A DNA stretch of 64,000 bases from Maratus speciosus (GCA_963932465.1 OZ010786.1:447194619-447258618); one strand, 5' to 3'. Counted from the first letter of the stretch, positions 10,665 through 23,430 are shown. Program-made: numbers and translations. The notes: generated by a model from the sequence alone, not told the origin.

Positions 10665-11903
10665 TACAAAATTTATTTTATATTTTTTTCACTTGAGTTT
10701 TTTTTATATTTTCTTAATAGATTACATTTATTCTTTTGTGAAAAAAATTTCTGCAATTTTTAAACTAATATTTATATTGACAAAACTGTAAACAAATTTC
10801 TGTCTAGCACTTTTTTTTATTTATTATTATTTACTTTTGATATTTTAAGCTCAAATCTGAAATAATGCTTTATTTTCCATTCTTTTTTATTTTATGGAAT
10901 TATAAATGAAAATTTATCAATTTTTGTATAGCGTATACAAAACATTTTTTTCTCGCACAATCTCTTAAACTTATTTATAATTAGATAATTTCAATCGCAT
11001 ATCTTCAAAATAGTAATAAAATACTAAAGCAGTAATGCTTATATGTAAGTTTTTAGAAGTAAAAAAAAATGTTTATGTCCTCTAAATACATTTATATATC
11101 AAGTTCAAAGTCAACATCATTTTTCGATTGCACGGATAAAAAATTACAAATTATATTTAAAAATATTTTTTTTCATTCTAACAATAAAAAGCAGTGCCTA
11201 CGTGATATGTAAAAATTCCTTTGAAAATTCAAAATCGTCTCTAAATGAAATTTTTGATACATATAAAAAATATACTTAAAAAAATCGCCTGCTATAATCA
11301 CAGTAATATCAGAATAAATAAATTTTTTTTTTTCAATTGATCTCCTTTAGATTCTTTTACAGACAAATAGAAGAATTGAAGTAATGCTACAGATGCTATA
11401 TGAACTTTTAATATATATTTATTACATATCAAGTAATTAAAGAGTACAATTTGCGTTACTTCTTACAAGCTTTAACAAATATAACTGTATGATGAAGGTT
11501 TAGTAATTCCCGTCAGTTTTGTTTAGTATTATTTCAACAGCAAAATGTCTCAATAGTTTTTGTCAAGATAGAAAATATATGCCTTTGACGTGAAAAATAA
11601 ATTTATAGAAGAGTAAAACTGTTGAACAGTATTTAACTTAACATTGTTATTTGAAGCTAAAAAACATTTAAAAAGTCTTTAGGCATCAGCTGCGAAACAC
11701 TTCAGTTAGAACAATAGTAACATTGTTTACATTGACAAAAAAATCTTTTAAAAATAACAATTTGTCTTTACACTTGAACACGCAAAAACAATCTCTCTCT
11801 ACGTTCTGAAAAAAAATCACGCCAAGGAGATAAAACGTTTTACATATGTATGGAAAAATAATTTCGTCATTTAAAATATAATTGCAGTTTGCTTCTACTA
11901 CCA
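10665..11903. other. No recognisable feature
   Basis: Very AT-rich. Only short homopolymer and near-microsatellite patches. Confidence 0.5.
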
Positions 11904-11911
11904 GTAAATCT

Positions 11912-12185
11912 GGTACTAGTTGATTATCCCGTCCACCAATTTCGCCAAATTATACAAATTGGCATAATTTTTATTTTAAATAACAAAAGAACAAATAAAT
12001 TAGTAAAGTATTAATAAAAGCACAAATAAAAAGTCAAATAAAAAGTCAAATAAAAATCCCTTGATGACGTAACAAAAACGTGTAGTGTATCGTGTTTAAT
12101 ATCAAGTGTACGATAATCCATTATTGAAATTTAATCTTATAATTTGGCTATAGATTTTTGGTCGACGGGATAATCAAGTAGTACC
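11912..12185. mobile_element. GGTAC-ended MITE, copy A
   Basis: Inverted ends are GGTACTAGTTGATTATCCCG and, complemented, GGTACTACTTGATTATCCCG. The flanking 8-mers GTAAATCT and GTAAATTG match at 6 of 8. An 8-bp TSD with ends starting GG would fit Merlin-like elements, and hAT is the alternative. Internal landmarks are a 'gccaaattatacaaatt' block near the ends and a central 'CCCTTGATGACGTAAC'. Copy B is at 13032-13323 in the opposite orientation. Confidence 0.8.
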
Positions 12186-12235
12186 GTAAATTGGTTTTAA
12201 TTTGACTAAACACAAAATGTGCATAATCTTGATAT

Positions 12236-12239
12236 ATAG

Positions 12240-12282
<43 letters not shown>
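12236..12282. repeat. (TA)n(TG)n microsatellite
   Basis: About 9 TA units followed by about 14 TG units, uninterrupted. Confidence 0.95.
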
Positions 12283-12284
<2 letters not shown>

Positions 12285-12398
12285 ATTGTCAACGTCCCTT
12301 TTTCTCAACTATTATGTAGGGCATAACGGTGAATGAGGTATCATTAGATAGGAAGTTTTTCCCATGTCGGACATAGCAAAATCAATTTAACTTTTATT

Positions 12399-12668
12399 AC
12401 CCTCCGACTGTCTTGGAAAAGGGCAAAATTGTAATGTTGTTTTCTCTGCAGTTTGTTTTAAATGCTAAAAAAAATTGATTCTTTGAACATTTTATAAAAA
12501 AATTTAATAACGAGTATGAATGCAATACTTGGAAGTATTAATCATTGTTCAATGTATTAAAAATACATTAAATCAATAGAATTATATTACTTTAAATATT
12601 GCTTGTATTGCAGTGAAACCTGGAGCTTAGTGAACGTATTAACACGGGCTTGTCAGTGAGGCGGTTAA
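12399..12668 (+). repeat. 270-bp inverted repeat, left copy
   Basis: Runs from 'ccctccgactgtcttggaaa' to 'gtcagtgaggcggtta' and recurs inverted at 14837-15124. Contains CAGTGAAACCTGGAGCTTAG (12611), which looks like a Tigger terminus, but no TA flanks it. Just upstream (12319-12390) and inside/after (12668-12740) lies a diverged direct repeat of about 75 bp ('gatgaatgaagtatcactgg'). Confidence 0.75.
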
Positions 12669-13031
12669 GAGTACAACGATGAATGAAGTATCACTGGATA
12701 GGATGTATTGCCCATATCTGACATTGCGTACTAAATTTGAGTTATACTTTCCGATTAAGTGTCATCATACATGTTAATTCTGATGTCAACATCTCTTTTC
12801 CTATGCACATATAAAACGCACAATGATAAATTAAGTATTAATACACAAGTTCTTTTACCAGACTTTTGATATTGTACACTCATATTTCCGTTAAAACAAG
12901 TTTTTAGATTGACATAATTGCACTTAATTATAAATTCATGAAAAATGCATAAGAAATTAAGCTCAAAGATTGCAGTGTAAAAGCGCCGCACGAGTCTAAG
13001 GGTTTTTATTTTTGTACGAGTTGTAATTTTT

Positions 13032-13323
13032 GGTACTACTTGACTATTCCGTCAACCCCAAAACTACTGCCAAACTATAAGATTAAATGCCAAAAATGTA
13101 TAATCGAAACGTCTCATTCACTTGACGTTAAACACTTTACACATGTTTGTTACGTCATCAAGGGATTTTTAATTTGATGTTTTACTTATATTGTGTTAAT
13201 GTTTTACTAATTTCTTCTTTCGTTATTTAAAATAAAAATTACGTCAATTTGTATAATTTGGCAAATAGATTGGCGATTTGTATAAGTTGTCGAAATTGGT
13301 CGACAGGATAATCAAGTAGTACC
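13032..13323. mobile_element. GGTAC-ended MITE, copy B
   Basis: Ends GGTACTACTTGACTATTCCG and, complemented, GGTACTACTTGATTATCCTG. Flanking 8-mers TAATTTTT and TAATTTTC match at 7 of 8. The reverse complement aligns along its length with copy A, including the CCCTTGATGACGTAAC block. Confidence 0.8.
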
Positions 13324-13344
13324 TAATTTTCAAACTGTGTGAAA

Positions 13345-13440
13345 TGGTGTGCAGTCCAGGATTAGGACCAAGTACCTTTGTCTTAAACTCCAAAGTTCTG
13401 CCAACTCAGCAATCTTGGAAAATCCGTCGGGCCCAATTCA
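13345..13440 (-). repeat. tRNA-derived SINE fragment
   Basis: On the minus strand an A-box-like GATTGCTGAGTTGGCAGA and a B-box-like TTGGTCCTAATCC are followed by GCACACCATTTCAC. This is the same tail start as the SINE at 23.3 kb (GGACGCCATTTCAC). Confidence 0.6.
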
Positions 13441-14041
13441 CTCAAATAAGCTTTTGTAAAAGTCTTAAAAAAAAATATTTCAAATTCTCGTTTCTAATAT
13501 GATGTCTTAGTCACATGCGTTTGTGTGTAGATCTTTAATTCTTATGAACTTCTATTTTATTTTCATTATTTACATGTAAATGTTTCAACTGAAAATTAAA
13601 TGTTGTGAATACATTATTATTCCGGTTTTTAAAACTATACCAACTGTAAAGAAAATACAGATGGTCAATTCCCCAATAATTGGATAATTTGTGTCTCTTG
13701 GGGTTTCATGCTACATTTTATCCCTACTGTCCCCTAGTAAAAAACTGATCATGTGACCATCAAGAAGTCATATGAAATTTATAGAATATTTACATTTTGT
13801 AGATCAGATAATTGTCACTTCAGTCCCCTTTTAATGAAATTGTATCAGATTACTACCTCGTTGAAATTTTATTCAACCATTATTAAAAATATATAGAACA
13901 GAATTTTTGTTTAAACTATTCAACATATTTATCGAACTTAGTTCTTTGTGGCTTTTATTTAAATAGCTTTATATAAATATCTAATCGAATGCAATATATT
14001 ATACAATCGGATCGATTAAAAGTAGGTAGGTTAAAGAAAAA

Positions 14042-15958
14042 TAGGGGTACATGGGGGTACATGTGAACAGTTCGCATAAATATAGCTTTTTCTCATAACT
14101 GGATTAATTTCTATAAACAAAAATAACTCACTATAGTAAACAGAACATTTATTTACACATGGTAATTTTTTAAAATGATCTGTATAGTTCTTCTTACGTT
14201 TTTTAATAGTTTTATAAATTCAAAAATTTGTTCACATGTGCCCCATCAGCGGGGTAGTTATGAACACACGTGGGGCACATGTGAACACATGAGAAAATAT
14301 CCTTTGGCATGCTTTTTATTCTGTTATTCATTTGGCATCGTAATCATTATTTATATTACCTGTTAAATTAACCATAAGGAAATATATATATATATATATA
14401 TATTTCTCTAGTTTCTGGGTAATATGTTTAAGCAAAAGATTATAAAATGAAAATAAGTAGATTTGAGAGCGGGAGGCTTAGATGATTCATTCAGCAATAA
14501 CATAAATGTTGCAATAACATTTTAAGCATTAACAGCAAAAGCAATTTAAGAAAAAAGTAATTAAATCCTTTACATTTTACTTGGGGGATTTTGTTCGGGG
14601 GAAATATTACGGAGGGGGCATTTACTTACTACTTATCGGAAATCTGTAGAAATACGAAAGATTCTCACTCCTGTATTTGCTTTATTTACTGCTGAATTAT
14701 AGCTAAAGATGGGTGTTTTAATGAATAAAAAAAAACTCGACTATATCCCCCCCCCAAACTTCTTTACTTTTAAAATAGGGGGGGGGGGTTATAATCGGGA
14801 TTTTACGGTAGTTATCAGTTTAAAAAAATTTATTTCTTAACCCCCTCACTGAAGAGCCCGTGTTAATACGTTCACTAAGCTCCAGGTTTCACTGCAATAC
14901 AAGCAATATTTAAAGTAATAGAATTCTATTTATTTAATGTATTTTTAATACATTGAATAATGATTAATACTTCCAATGATTGCATTCATATTCGTTATTA
15001 AGCTTTTTTTATAAAATGTTCAAAGAATCATTTTTTTTTTTTTTTTTTTTTTTTTTGGCATTTAAAAAAAATGCAGAGAAAACAACATTACAATTTTGCC
15101 CTTTTCCAAGACAGTCGGAGGGTTAAAATATTACTAATATCTATGTCCATTCAAAGAATCATATACATAACTGTTTTAGAGATGGAAGTAAGCCATCATT
15201 GCAAGTTTAGAACAAATGTAATAGAAAAATTTGAAAAGTTGTTCACGGTAGTACTTTTGTATTAGCAATGCATACAAAATACTGTTGTAAACCGTTTTGT
15301 AAAATAATATACATAACACTTATTGCATTTTAGAAAACATTAAATGCATTTAAAGTACAATTAAACGTAAACGAACTTGTTGTCTCTATGTATTTGCGTG
15401 TTTGTGGAAGTTTCAATACGAAATCAACTTCGTGTGAGTAAAATATCTTCTATTTCAGGAAGATTATAGATAATGGAACTGACATTACTTCTCCTTAAGT
15501 TAACTGAAAGAAACAGAACCGCATAATGATTACTGAGGCACTTATGAACTGTTCATATCTGCCCCAACTAGTCTGTTCACAAGTGCCTCACATTGCTGCT
15601 TCTGTTAAATTGATAAATCATTAACATTTCTCAATTTTAGAAAAAAAGAACTGCATCAAAAATATTTATTAGTATTCAGAGTATATGTTAAAACACTCAA
15701 ATTCAAATAAATGAATAAATAAATAAAGTTATTCGCTTATAAACTTGGAACAAAAATTTTACTTTGGAGATCTATAAACAGTGTTTTGGCTGTAGAGGAG
15801 AAACGAAATGTCAGAGAGCTTCAAAAATTTTTTACCATATGTCTACAGGTGCTATCATCTTTAGTAATTTTTTTCAAATAAAAAAACCTATAATAACTAT
15901 TGAAAAAATGCGATGTTCACATCTGCCCCATATTGAAATGTGCCCCCGTTTCCCCTAC
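14042..15958. mobile_element. Unclassified element with reiterated CACATGTGCCCC motif
   Basis: The left end TAGGGGTACATGGGGGTACA and right end (complement) TAGGGGAAACGGGGGCACAT are related. Versions of TGTTCACATGTGCCCC in both orientations occur near 14060, 14230, 14275, 15557, 15582 and 15912. No transposase is readable. The right copy of the 270-bp inverted repeat (14837-15124) lies inside, so this is a nest or a composite. The small frames at 14175 and 15764 only cross the motifs. Confidence 0.5.
14837..15124 (-). repeat. 270-290-bp inverted repeat, right copy
   Basis: Reverse complement of 12399-12668 over its length, longer because of a run of about 23 T (15033-15056). Immediately left is a C-run/G-run pair (14746-14790) inside an imperfect palindrome ('tcgactata' against 'ttataatcggg'). 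Confidence 0.75.
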
Positions 15959-16129
15959 TGTTTGAATTTTATGCCAGAAGATTATACATTATTCACTACC
16001 TTATGCCATGTATTTCGAAAATAAAATGTTCAAAATTGAACTTAATTTTTCACTAAATCACAGAGTGAAATTACCTACTTGTTGGAGAATCGCCCAGCTT
16101 TTTTTTGTATAAAAAAGAAGATCTATTAA

Positions 16130-16480
16130 TTATGCATCTAAATAATGAAAACTGGAACTTAATTTTTCGAAAGAACTACTCTTTAAATTGTTCGATGTAG
16201 TAAGATTTAGTAATAAACGATAGGATATAATGCATTGTACTAAAACAATTCCTGAAAAATTAACTAACAAGTAATGCAAGTCTCATCAAAAACCGTTCAG
16301 TAGAGCATTTAAAAAAAGCTACTCTTTCGTATTTCGGTTCACCTCATTATAAAACTTTTCCCATTAACTCTGTAACAAAGCAACATGTAGCGATATGCAA
16401 TATACTAAAATTTTCCCTGAAAAACTATCTAACAGTGAAATTTTCATTAAAATGTATTCAGCAGAATGCAAGTTATAAGA
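16130..16480. repeat. Two diverged copies of a 170-bp repeat
   Basis: Blocks 'taatgcattgtactaaaac...cctgaaaaattaactaacaag...tctcatcaaaaaccgttcagtag' and 'atgcaatatactaaaatt...cctgaaaaactatctaacag...ttcattaaaatgtattcagcag' are alignable. The 'atcaaaa-cgttcagtag' style resembles tails of some arthropod repeats. Class uncertain. Confidence 0.4.
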
Positions 16481-16524
16481 AGCCGGAACGAAATTAACAT
16501 TTGCTTTTCATGTAAAATAGATGT

Positions 16525-17930
16525 ATGCTTAACTCCCCGACTGCAGGTCGGGACATAAAAGTCCCAGTGTACTATTTTTTATTCAACACTGAAAAAAATG
16601 GGTACTCAAAATTGAGTAAAAAGTACTCAATTTTAAATACATCACATACTCAAAATAGCTCCGATCCAAACGTTCTCAAAATTGAGAAACGCATGTACAC
16701 ATTTTTGATTCCGTGGATGTTTTCAAGTATGAATCGTTATGTACAGCCACCGTGAACCTAAAAATCAAAGTAAAAGTATACTGAAGTTTATTTTCCGTTC
16801 AAAATTATTAACAAGAAACATTTAATTGATTATTTATTAAGAAAAATAGCAAAATTATTAGCAAGATACACAAATCGAATATTTTTAAGAAAAGAGCATT
16901 GTTTGCAAGCACTTTTAAATTATTTTAAAATACTGTGCATGATTTAATATTTACATTAATAAACATCTTTTATGTCGCCATAAATTAAGTAAACCATTAC
17001 AGGGTACAAAATTATGGTTTTGTTACATTTGAATATTTCATTACCAAAGTGATATGTTTAAAATCCACAGCATAGTATTAATCATTGTCATCATCATAAA
17101 AAAGCAACAAAAACCCTTTTAATCCACTGATGGATGTATCATACTATATATGTATCATTTTACTGTACTTACAAAACTACATTAATGCACATAAGTTATG
17201 AACATAATACAGATATATTTTATGATCAAGCCGTATTTGTGATAAAATCATTCTGTCAGAAAATGTAGAGGATAATATTAAAGTTCATTCATTGATATAT
17301 TTCGAAGAATTTCTGAAAGCAAATATTTTATTTAGAATCTGGAAAGGATTGGTGACTTTATATTTCTATTTATTTACGTGAGAGTTCAAAGTTGATAAAT
17401 TCTAAAGGCCAATTAAATTTCCTGCAGTTTGGATTTTTGTAATTTTTCGCTCAAAAGATTTCCAAAATGTCATTGCACTCTTAAACTGTCAATGAACTAT
17501 TTAACTGATGTTTTTTAGCGTGATGCTGTTTTTTATTTACATCAGTATGATATTAATGTAAAAACGTTTTTTTTTTAATTATTATTATTATCGCCTGTTT
17601 AACATTTAGGAGTTAGAAATTTATAGCTTTCGAAACAGTTAAAAATTTTAAATGGTAGAAATGAGAATATATTATGCTAAGTTTTAAAATGTACCTAAGT
17701 TTAAAATTAAATAAAAACTGGAATTTTAAATTACTAGTTTAAAAAAAAAAGTTTAAAATTCAAATTGCAAATATGGGAATATTTTCCGCTGCGCTTAATA
17801 AAAATACCTTTAATTTGCAATTAAAAAATCATTTATTGATTTATTTAAATTATTTTGACATGGTTCTATGTATTAACCAGACGTATATTTCACGATGTAG
17901 TTTCATAATTATGAGTATTTCTACAGTATG
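16525..17930. other. No recognisable element
   Basis: Only small features: a repeated ACTCAAAATTGAGT palindromic motif at 16600-16690, otherwise AT-rich sequence without recognisable frames. Confidence 0.4.
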
Positions 17931-17933
17931 TAA

Positions 17934-18562
17934 AGTCGTGAAAAAAGGTAAACACACCTACTAACTCTGCAGCAAATTATAATAGAAGAAAGTTGCTGGT
18001 ACCGAACAATTGGGAATAAAGTCTACTTTAAAATGATCTACATAAAATTTGCATAGGAGGCCATCTACAAATGAAAACCACACCAAACTTTGTTTTTTTT
18101 CTAATGTCGACATCTAATTTTGACAATTTATTTTAAACCTTCGGTTCAAACTATTTCGAAAACCGAAATTTCAAGTCATTTGGATGAAGGGTCATTGGGA
18201 AGTTTTTGAAATATAAACATTCAAAATTTAGAGCTTCTAATGTTAAATTACATTTTCAAATTTTTATTAATATCACCTTAAATATGTATAATCCTAATGT
18301 AATAACTTTTTACGGGGTTATAATACTAAAAATCCCAAACATAAATACATATAATTTGTAATAAAAAAATTATAATATGAATAATGAATTATGAAAATAA
18401 TATTCGAAAAAAATATGAATCGCAACCTATAATTTTTTTGATATATTTATATTTATTATGTTCGGCTTTATACAAATTCTCAATTTCAATTTTTTATTTC
18501 AAGTAGTTTTTGAATTATGATTAAAAATGTCAAAATGATGATTTAACGGGCCATATATGATG
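17934..18562. mobile_element. Tc1-type long-TIR MITE, copy 2 (truncated)
   Basis: Begins AGTCGTGAAAAAAGG and follows the 200-bp terminal arm of the element at 33468-34525 ('ggtaccgaa...aataaagtctacttt'). It then matches that element's interior in the reverse direction (34340 back to about 33920) until the match ends near 18562. The second terminus is missing. Confidence 0.75.
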
Positions 18563-18564
18563 TG

Positions 18565-19676
18565 CACACAAAATATATATAATATTAAAAATAATATTGA
18601 AAAAAATATTCATGCTTACATTTATCCTTTAGTTTATAAACTACAAAATTTAATTTCAAAAATCTATTGCTAATTTAAATAAACAAAAACAAAAAGAAAT
18701 GTTATTAACATGTAAAATTTTGATTCTAGATAATATTTTTAAAAGTTTTATTTAAATAAAAGTTTAAAAAAACATTTTATTAGAAATCAGAGGAAGGTAC
18801 AAATATTTCATTTTCTGAAATTCCTCATTGTTTAATACATTTTCAATAGATTTAATAGCTACTGTAGTATTTGTATTATTTTACGTAAGAAAATACTTTT
18901 TCTTTCAGTGAATTTTGTCTTTAAAAACGGCATTAACACTTGCATATTTATCAATAACAATTGTAACATTAAAACAAAGACAAAATATTTAAGAATTTTT
19001 ACAAAAACATTCATGTCTGCAGTTGATTAAATAACAGGATGCTAATTTTAAAATAAAAACCGCGCGTTTCTATAACATCTTCATTTGCTTTATAATCTAA
19101 AGAAAATTTATTTTTTTAAACTATCACGGCTGGTTTTTTTTTTCTTCTAGTGCCGTCATTAAAATTTCGCATAGTTTTAGCGCAATATTTTCCTTTAAAA
19201 ACTACTTACAATTTTTACTGTTGGATGTCTTTGTATAAATAAAAATCAATTGAAGAGCGTTTTTCAATTATTTAAAAGATGTATTATCATAAGATGGAAA
19301 AGGAATAGCTTTAAGAATTCCAATGTGTACTTAACTACTTAGTTTTTTTCAGTTTTTCAATCTTTTATGTTTATTACGCATTTTTTAAAGAAGAAACTGA
19401 CATCAGAGACGGAAAAGAATTTTAATTATTCAGAAAAGACTTACAGTAGATAATATCTTAGACATTTGTCTAGCATTAAATATGTCTCATGTTACATATT
19501 TGTTTTTTAGAGTGCGTCATTTTTATTTAATAAGGATATTTTTAAATCCTCAATACTGTTATTTATAGAAAGGAATAAAATTATTTAATTGTTTTCAAAG
19601 CATCCGTGTATTATGAATGTATGATAGAATTGAAATTTCTAAATGTGTTTCTGTGTGTATGTACATATGTATGCAT
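18565..19676. other. No recognisable feature
   Basis: AT-rich, no frames or inverted repeats noticed. Confidence 0.45.
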
Positions 19677-19679
19677 ATA

Positions 19680-20133
19680 CCGGGTGTCCCAAAAAGGACT
19701 GACTGATTTTAAAATTCAATAACTTGCAAACGGTGACAGATATTAAAAAAATTCTTGCAGGAGGGTTATGCATATGGTCAAAAGTTTTATTACGGTGATT
19801 TTCAATTTTAATTCGATTTACAAACAATAGACGGCGCTGTAAGCAATAGTCGCTAAATACAGACTCGATTTTTTGGTCCTTTATCTTGTTCCATGCAGAA
19901 AAAGGAGATGGAAATGTATTATCCGGGCCACGAAGTACCAAAAATCGAGCCTGTATTTAGCGACTATTGCTTACAGCGCCATCTATTGTTTGTAATTCGA
20001 ACTAAAATTGAAAATCACTGTAAAAAAACTTTTGACCTTATGCATAACCCTCCTACAAGAATTTTTTAAATATCTGTCACCGTTTACAAGTTACTGAATT
20101 TTAAAATCAGTCAGTCCTTTTTAGGACACCCGG
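19680..20133. mobile_element. CCGGGTGTCCC palindromic MITE, copy 1
   Basis: Two arms of about 215 bp are nearly perfect inverted copies starting CCGGGTGTCCCAAAAAGGAC. TA flanks lie at 19678-19679 and 20134-20135. The short centre contains AGAAAAAGGAGATGGAAATG. TA target and ends suggest a mariner-mobilised MITE. The frame at 19639-19941 is a by-product of the arm. Confidence 0.85.
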
Positions 20134-20602
20134 TATTTGACGGTGTAAACTTGTGTATCTATATTAAGTGTAAATGTTTAAATTTGTAAATGTTCGTTTA
20201 TATGTAAATACATATATTTGATAGCCTCAGAGTGACTAATCAGACCAGGACCTAGTCTGTAGAGCATTGTGTCCCCCCCCCCCCGATCTGCTTTATTAAA
20301 GTTTTAAAAAAGATTACAATGAAAAAAATTACAATGTTCTGCCGGAGCTGTACCCACCGCTAAACGTTACAAGAGGCAAGTTTGGCTTAAGAAACAAAAT
20401 AAATTCAAACTATGGTCAAAGACCAGATTGCCTATGGGACGGCTCACCCAAGGAAAAAATCTCAAACGTGACAGGCGGCCGAGACTGAGAAAAAAATCTG
20501 CATTGGGAATTGCATCTAACCGCTTCTTGGTAAGGTTTGCCAGATCTCTCAGAGAAAGATATATATTAAGTAACTTTCTGTAAGTAACTTTGTAACTTTC
20601 TG

Positions 20603-20870
20603 TGCTAATCCTATGGGGAGTGATTTATCTAATATCTCGTTTGCATTTCGACAATTTTAAATAATTTATTTTGCATTGGATAGCCGAGACCTGTCGCTAC
20701 ATCGAACCTTTTTTTACTTTTTCGATTTTGGTCGCAGATATTTTTCAGAATGACACTGTCATTTTCAGAACCGGTTTTGAAAGTGAAAGTAACTTTATAA
20801 AAAATATCTACGAGCAAAATCGAAGAAGTAAAAAAGGTGCGATGTAGGGAAAGGCATCGACTATCCAATG

Positions 20871-20931
<61 letters not shown>

Positions 20932-20986
20932 AAAAGATAAAAATGCAAACGACATATTAGATAAATCACTCCCCATAGGATTAGCA
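20603..20986. repeat. Palindromic element with (AT)n in one arm
   Basis: The outer arms 'gctaatcctatggggagtg' (20603) and its complement (ending 20986) enclose second inverted blocks: 'tgcattggatag', 'gtcgctacatcgaacc' and 'cttcgattttg'. The right arm is enlarged by about 28 AT units (20872-20928). No coding. The minus-strand frames at 20629 and 20808 follow the arms. Confidence 0.7.
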
Positions 20987-21084
20987 TTAGCTCGTGAGTG
21001 TCTTCTCCGGCAGGGATAGAAGCCTTAATATGCCGCTGCGCTGTTAGCGGGCAGGTGAAGTAATAATGGGAAGGCGACGACATG

Positions 21085-23035
21085 CAAATATATTTGTAAA
21101 TTTTTCAATTTGTATAATTTATAATCCTTTTCTTCATGAGGTGCAATGTCTCATGTGATTTGAAAGGTAAGCGTACAAGAGGTCTTTAGAACCACGAGTG
21201 AATTTATATCTGATAAAGAATCAGCTTTATTCGACAAGAAACGATCTGTTGTGTCTTCTGTATCATTTTTGTTTTGCCCTTAAACCTTAATTACCGGACG
21301 ACAGATGACGACTCTCTATATATTTTTTTATTACATGATTCCATAAATCTGTATTTATTTTTAAGATATTACAATGAAATATTCGATGTATAGGTAGCTT
21401 GTGCGTTTAATTTCGTATTTAAAATAATAATAATAAGGTCACTTCATTCAGAAATACAGGAATTTGCAAATTGTGAATATCATTTATTTCCTTTCTTATT
21501 GTTTATTTATTTTCAAAATAGGAAGTAAATTGTATTCACCTCATTAAATCTCACCTTACTGAATTTCACAGTAACAAACCGTTTAAACATAACAGTTTTA
21601 TAGGGGAGTACAAAATTCCGACATTTAGTCCGATAACCAAATAAAATTTTTTTCATCCCACTTTTAAATACGAAAAAAAAAATTGGAAATAAATGGAAGA
21701 AGAGTTGCCCATTATTTATAAGGAACGCTTTTTGTAAATAAATGAAAGTTTCCTGAAATGTTTCACTGAAATATGAGTAAACTTTTAAGAAACACTTGGA
21801 ATGTTTCTGTTCATTTTACAAGAAACTTGCTGACATTTCAATGCAACGTTTTGGCTGTGGACAGAAACATTCCTTATATTTTATATAAAAAGTATAGATG
21901 TTTCAGCGGAATATTATATAACTTTTCAATTATTCTTATTAATCGTTACCAGATTTTTGTAAACATTGCCGAGCAAACGCATTCCTACCAACTGCTATTT
22001 TCGGATTTAAATGGTGTACAGTGATAGACTACTTATCAGGTCTATATTACTTCTTCATCAACTTATGCTCCATGGCCAAGTAAATAAGTAAGAAATGTAT
22101 GGGTACTGTAAATTTCAGCAATGATTTTAGAGTAAACTGATAGGACATATTAATAAGGAAAAGCAAAGCAAAATAATCACATCGGAAATGCACAGGAAAG
22201 CTGTTAAAGATTTTAACATTTAGACTGCAAAATAAGTTGTAACGTTTCGCCCATATTCCAGAAACGTTTCATATTTTCAAGCTGTTTTATAATACTAAAA
22301 ACAACTCTTTGAAAATTCTGGTTTTATGTTTTGAAACAATAATCTCAGAACTCATGTCAAAAAATACTATCCAAGAATAATATTGATACTTGATTAATTT
22401 TAAAACAATTATTCTAATTGGTGAAAAATCAGATACTTTTCGGTTAGCCGGGTGCCAGTCTTATATACACATATATATGTATATATACATTTATGTATAT
22501 ATGTAGGATTTAATATATTACATATCTAAATATTCAATTAGCTTATAGCTACAAGTAAAATCATCAATTAGGGGTTCAGGTATTTACTTAATTTATTAAA
22601 TAGACGAAAAAATATAGGTTATGGAAATGCAGTTAACATTAATGATATAGTATACAATTTCCACATTGACAAATATAAATATAGGAAATCATCTAGATTC
22701 CTCTTTCAAGATTTTTATTCGGCTATAGACAGCTCTTTAAAACATTCAGTTAATATTCAAAATATGGTACTCCTAAACAAAAACACATCTTGATATTATT
22801 TCCTACCTCTATATAGCCGTTGGCCCACCTCTTGCGCTTTTTTCACACTCTTCGTGTTATGTTCTTTATTTTCCATAATAGCGCGTATTCATCAAATAAG
22901 CCTTGAGTCTGTCAAGTTACATTGTTGAGGGTATTTATAATCCCACAAATATACACATACATACATACATACATAAATATATATATATGTGTGTGTGTGT
23001 GTATGCAATATAGGTATGTATATATCTGGCTAACC
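21085..23035. other. No recognisable element; short microsatellites
   Basis: TA-rich microsatellites at 22465-22505 and 22976-23002. A SINE-tail-like 'gattaattttaaaacaattattctaattgg' sits near 22394-22425 and matches the tail at 32704-32732. Otherwise unassigned. Confidence 0.4.
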
Positions 23036-23039
23036 AAAA

Positions 23040-23172
23040 AGTACCAAAAATCATATAATTTCTAATTGTCTAACTGAATGAAAATGTGTTCAGATCAGGA
23101 TTTGAACCAAGGAATATTGGCTTAATCTGCCAATGCTCTACAAACTAAGCTTTCCTGAAGAAATCTGGCTAT
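23040..23172 (-). repeat. tRNA-derived SINE, inverted copy
   Basis: On the minus strand: AGCTTAGTTTGTAGAGCATT (A box region), GGTTCAAATCC (B box), then a CATTTTCATTCAGTTAGACA tail. It abuts the plus-strand copy at about 23172, forming a head-to-head pair. Confidence 0.65.
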
Positions 23173-23430
23173 TGTGCTGAAATTAATCAAGTGTAATTAT
23201 GTATCCAGCGTTTATTGGAATTCTATTAAGTGCGATTTATTGTGTTAAGCTGTTTATGATAACAGACTAGATGCATTTGTTAAAAGACTTATCTCAATGA
23301 ATAGTGCCCGACAGATTTGAACAGGATAGCTCAGTTGGCAGAGCACTGGAAGCTTAAGCCAAAGGTGTCTGGTTCAAATCCCGACGTGGACGCCATTTCA
23401 CTCATTCAGAAAATTACATCTCTTAGCAGC
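23173..23430 (+). repeat. tRNA-derived SINE with upstream leader
   Basis: The tRNA-like head is at about 23325-23393: A box TAGCTCAGTTGGCAGAGCA, B box GGTTCAAATCCCG, then GGACGCCATTTCAC. The 150 bp before it ('attgtgctgaaattaatcaa', 'gatttattgtgttaagctg') aligns with the region that precedes the tRNA-like head in the 32.5-kb array, so it is part of the same repeat. The frame at 23317-23643 is a SINE artefact. Confidence 0.7.

Noticed and set aside
12611..14894. A 2.3-kb Tigger with ends CAGTGAAACC
   Set aside because: No TA on either side and the inverted similarity continues 200 bp beyond the supposed ends.
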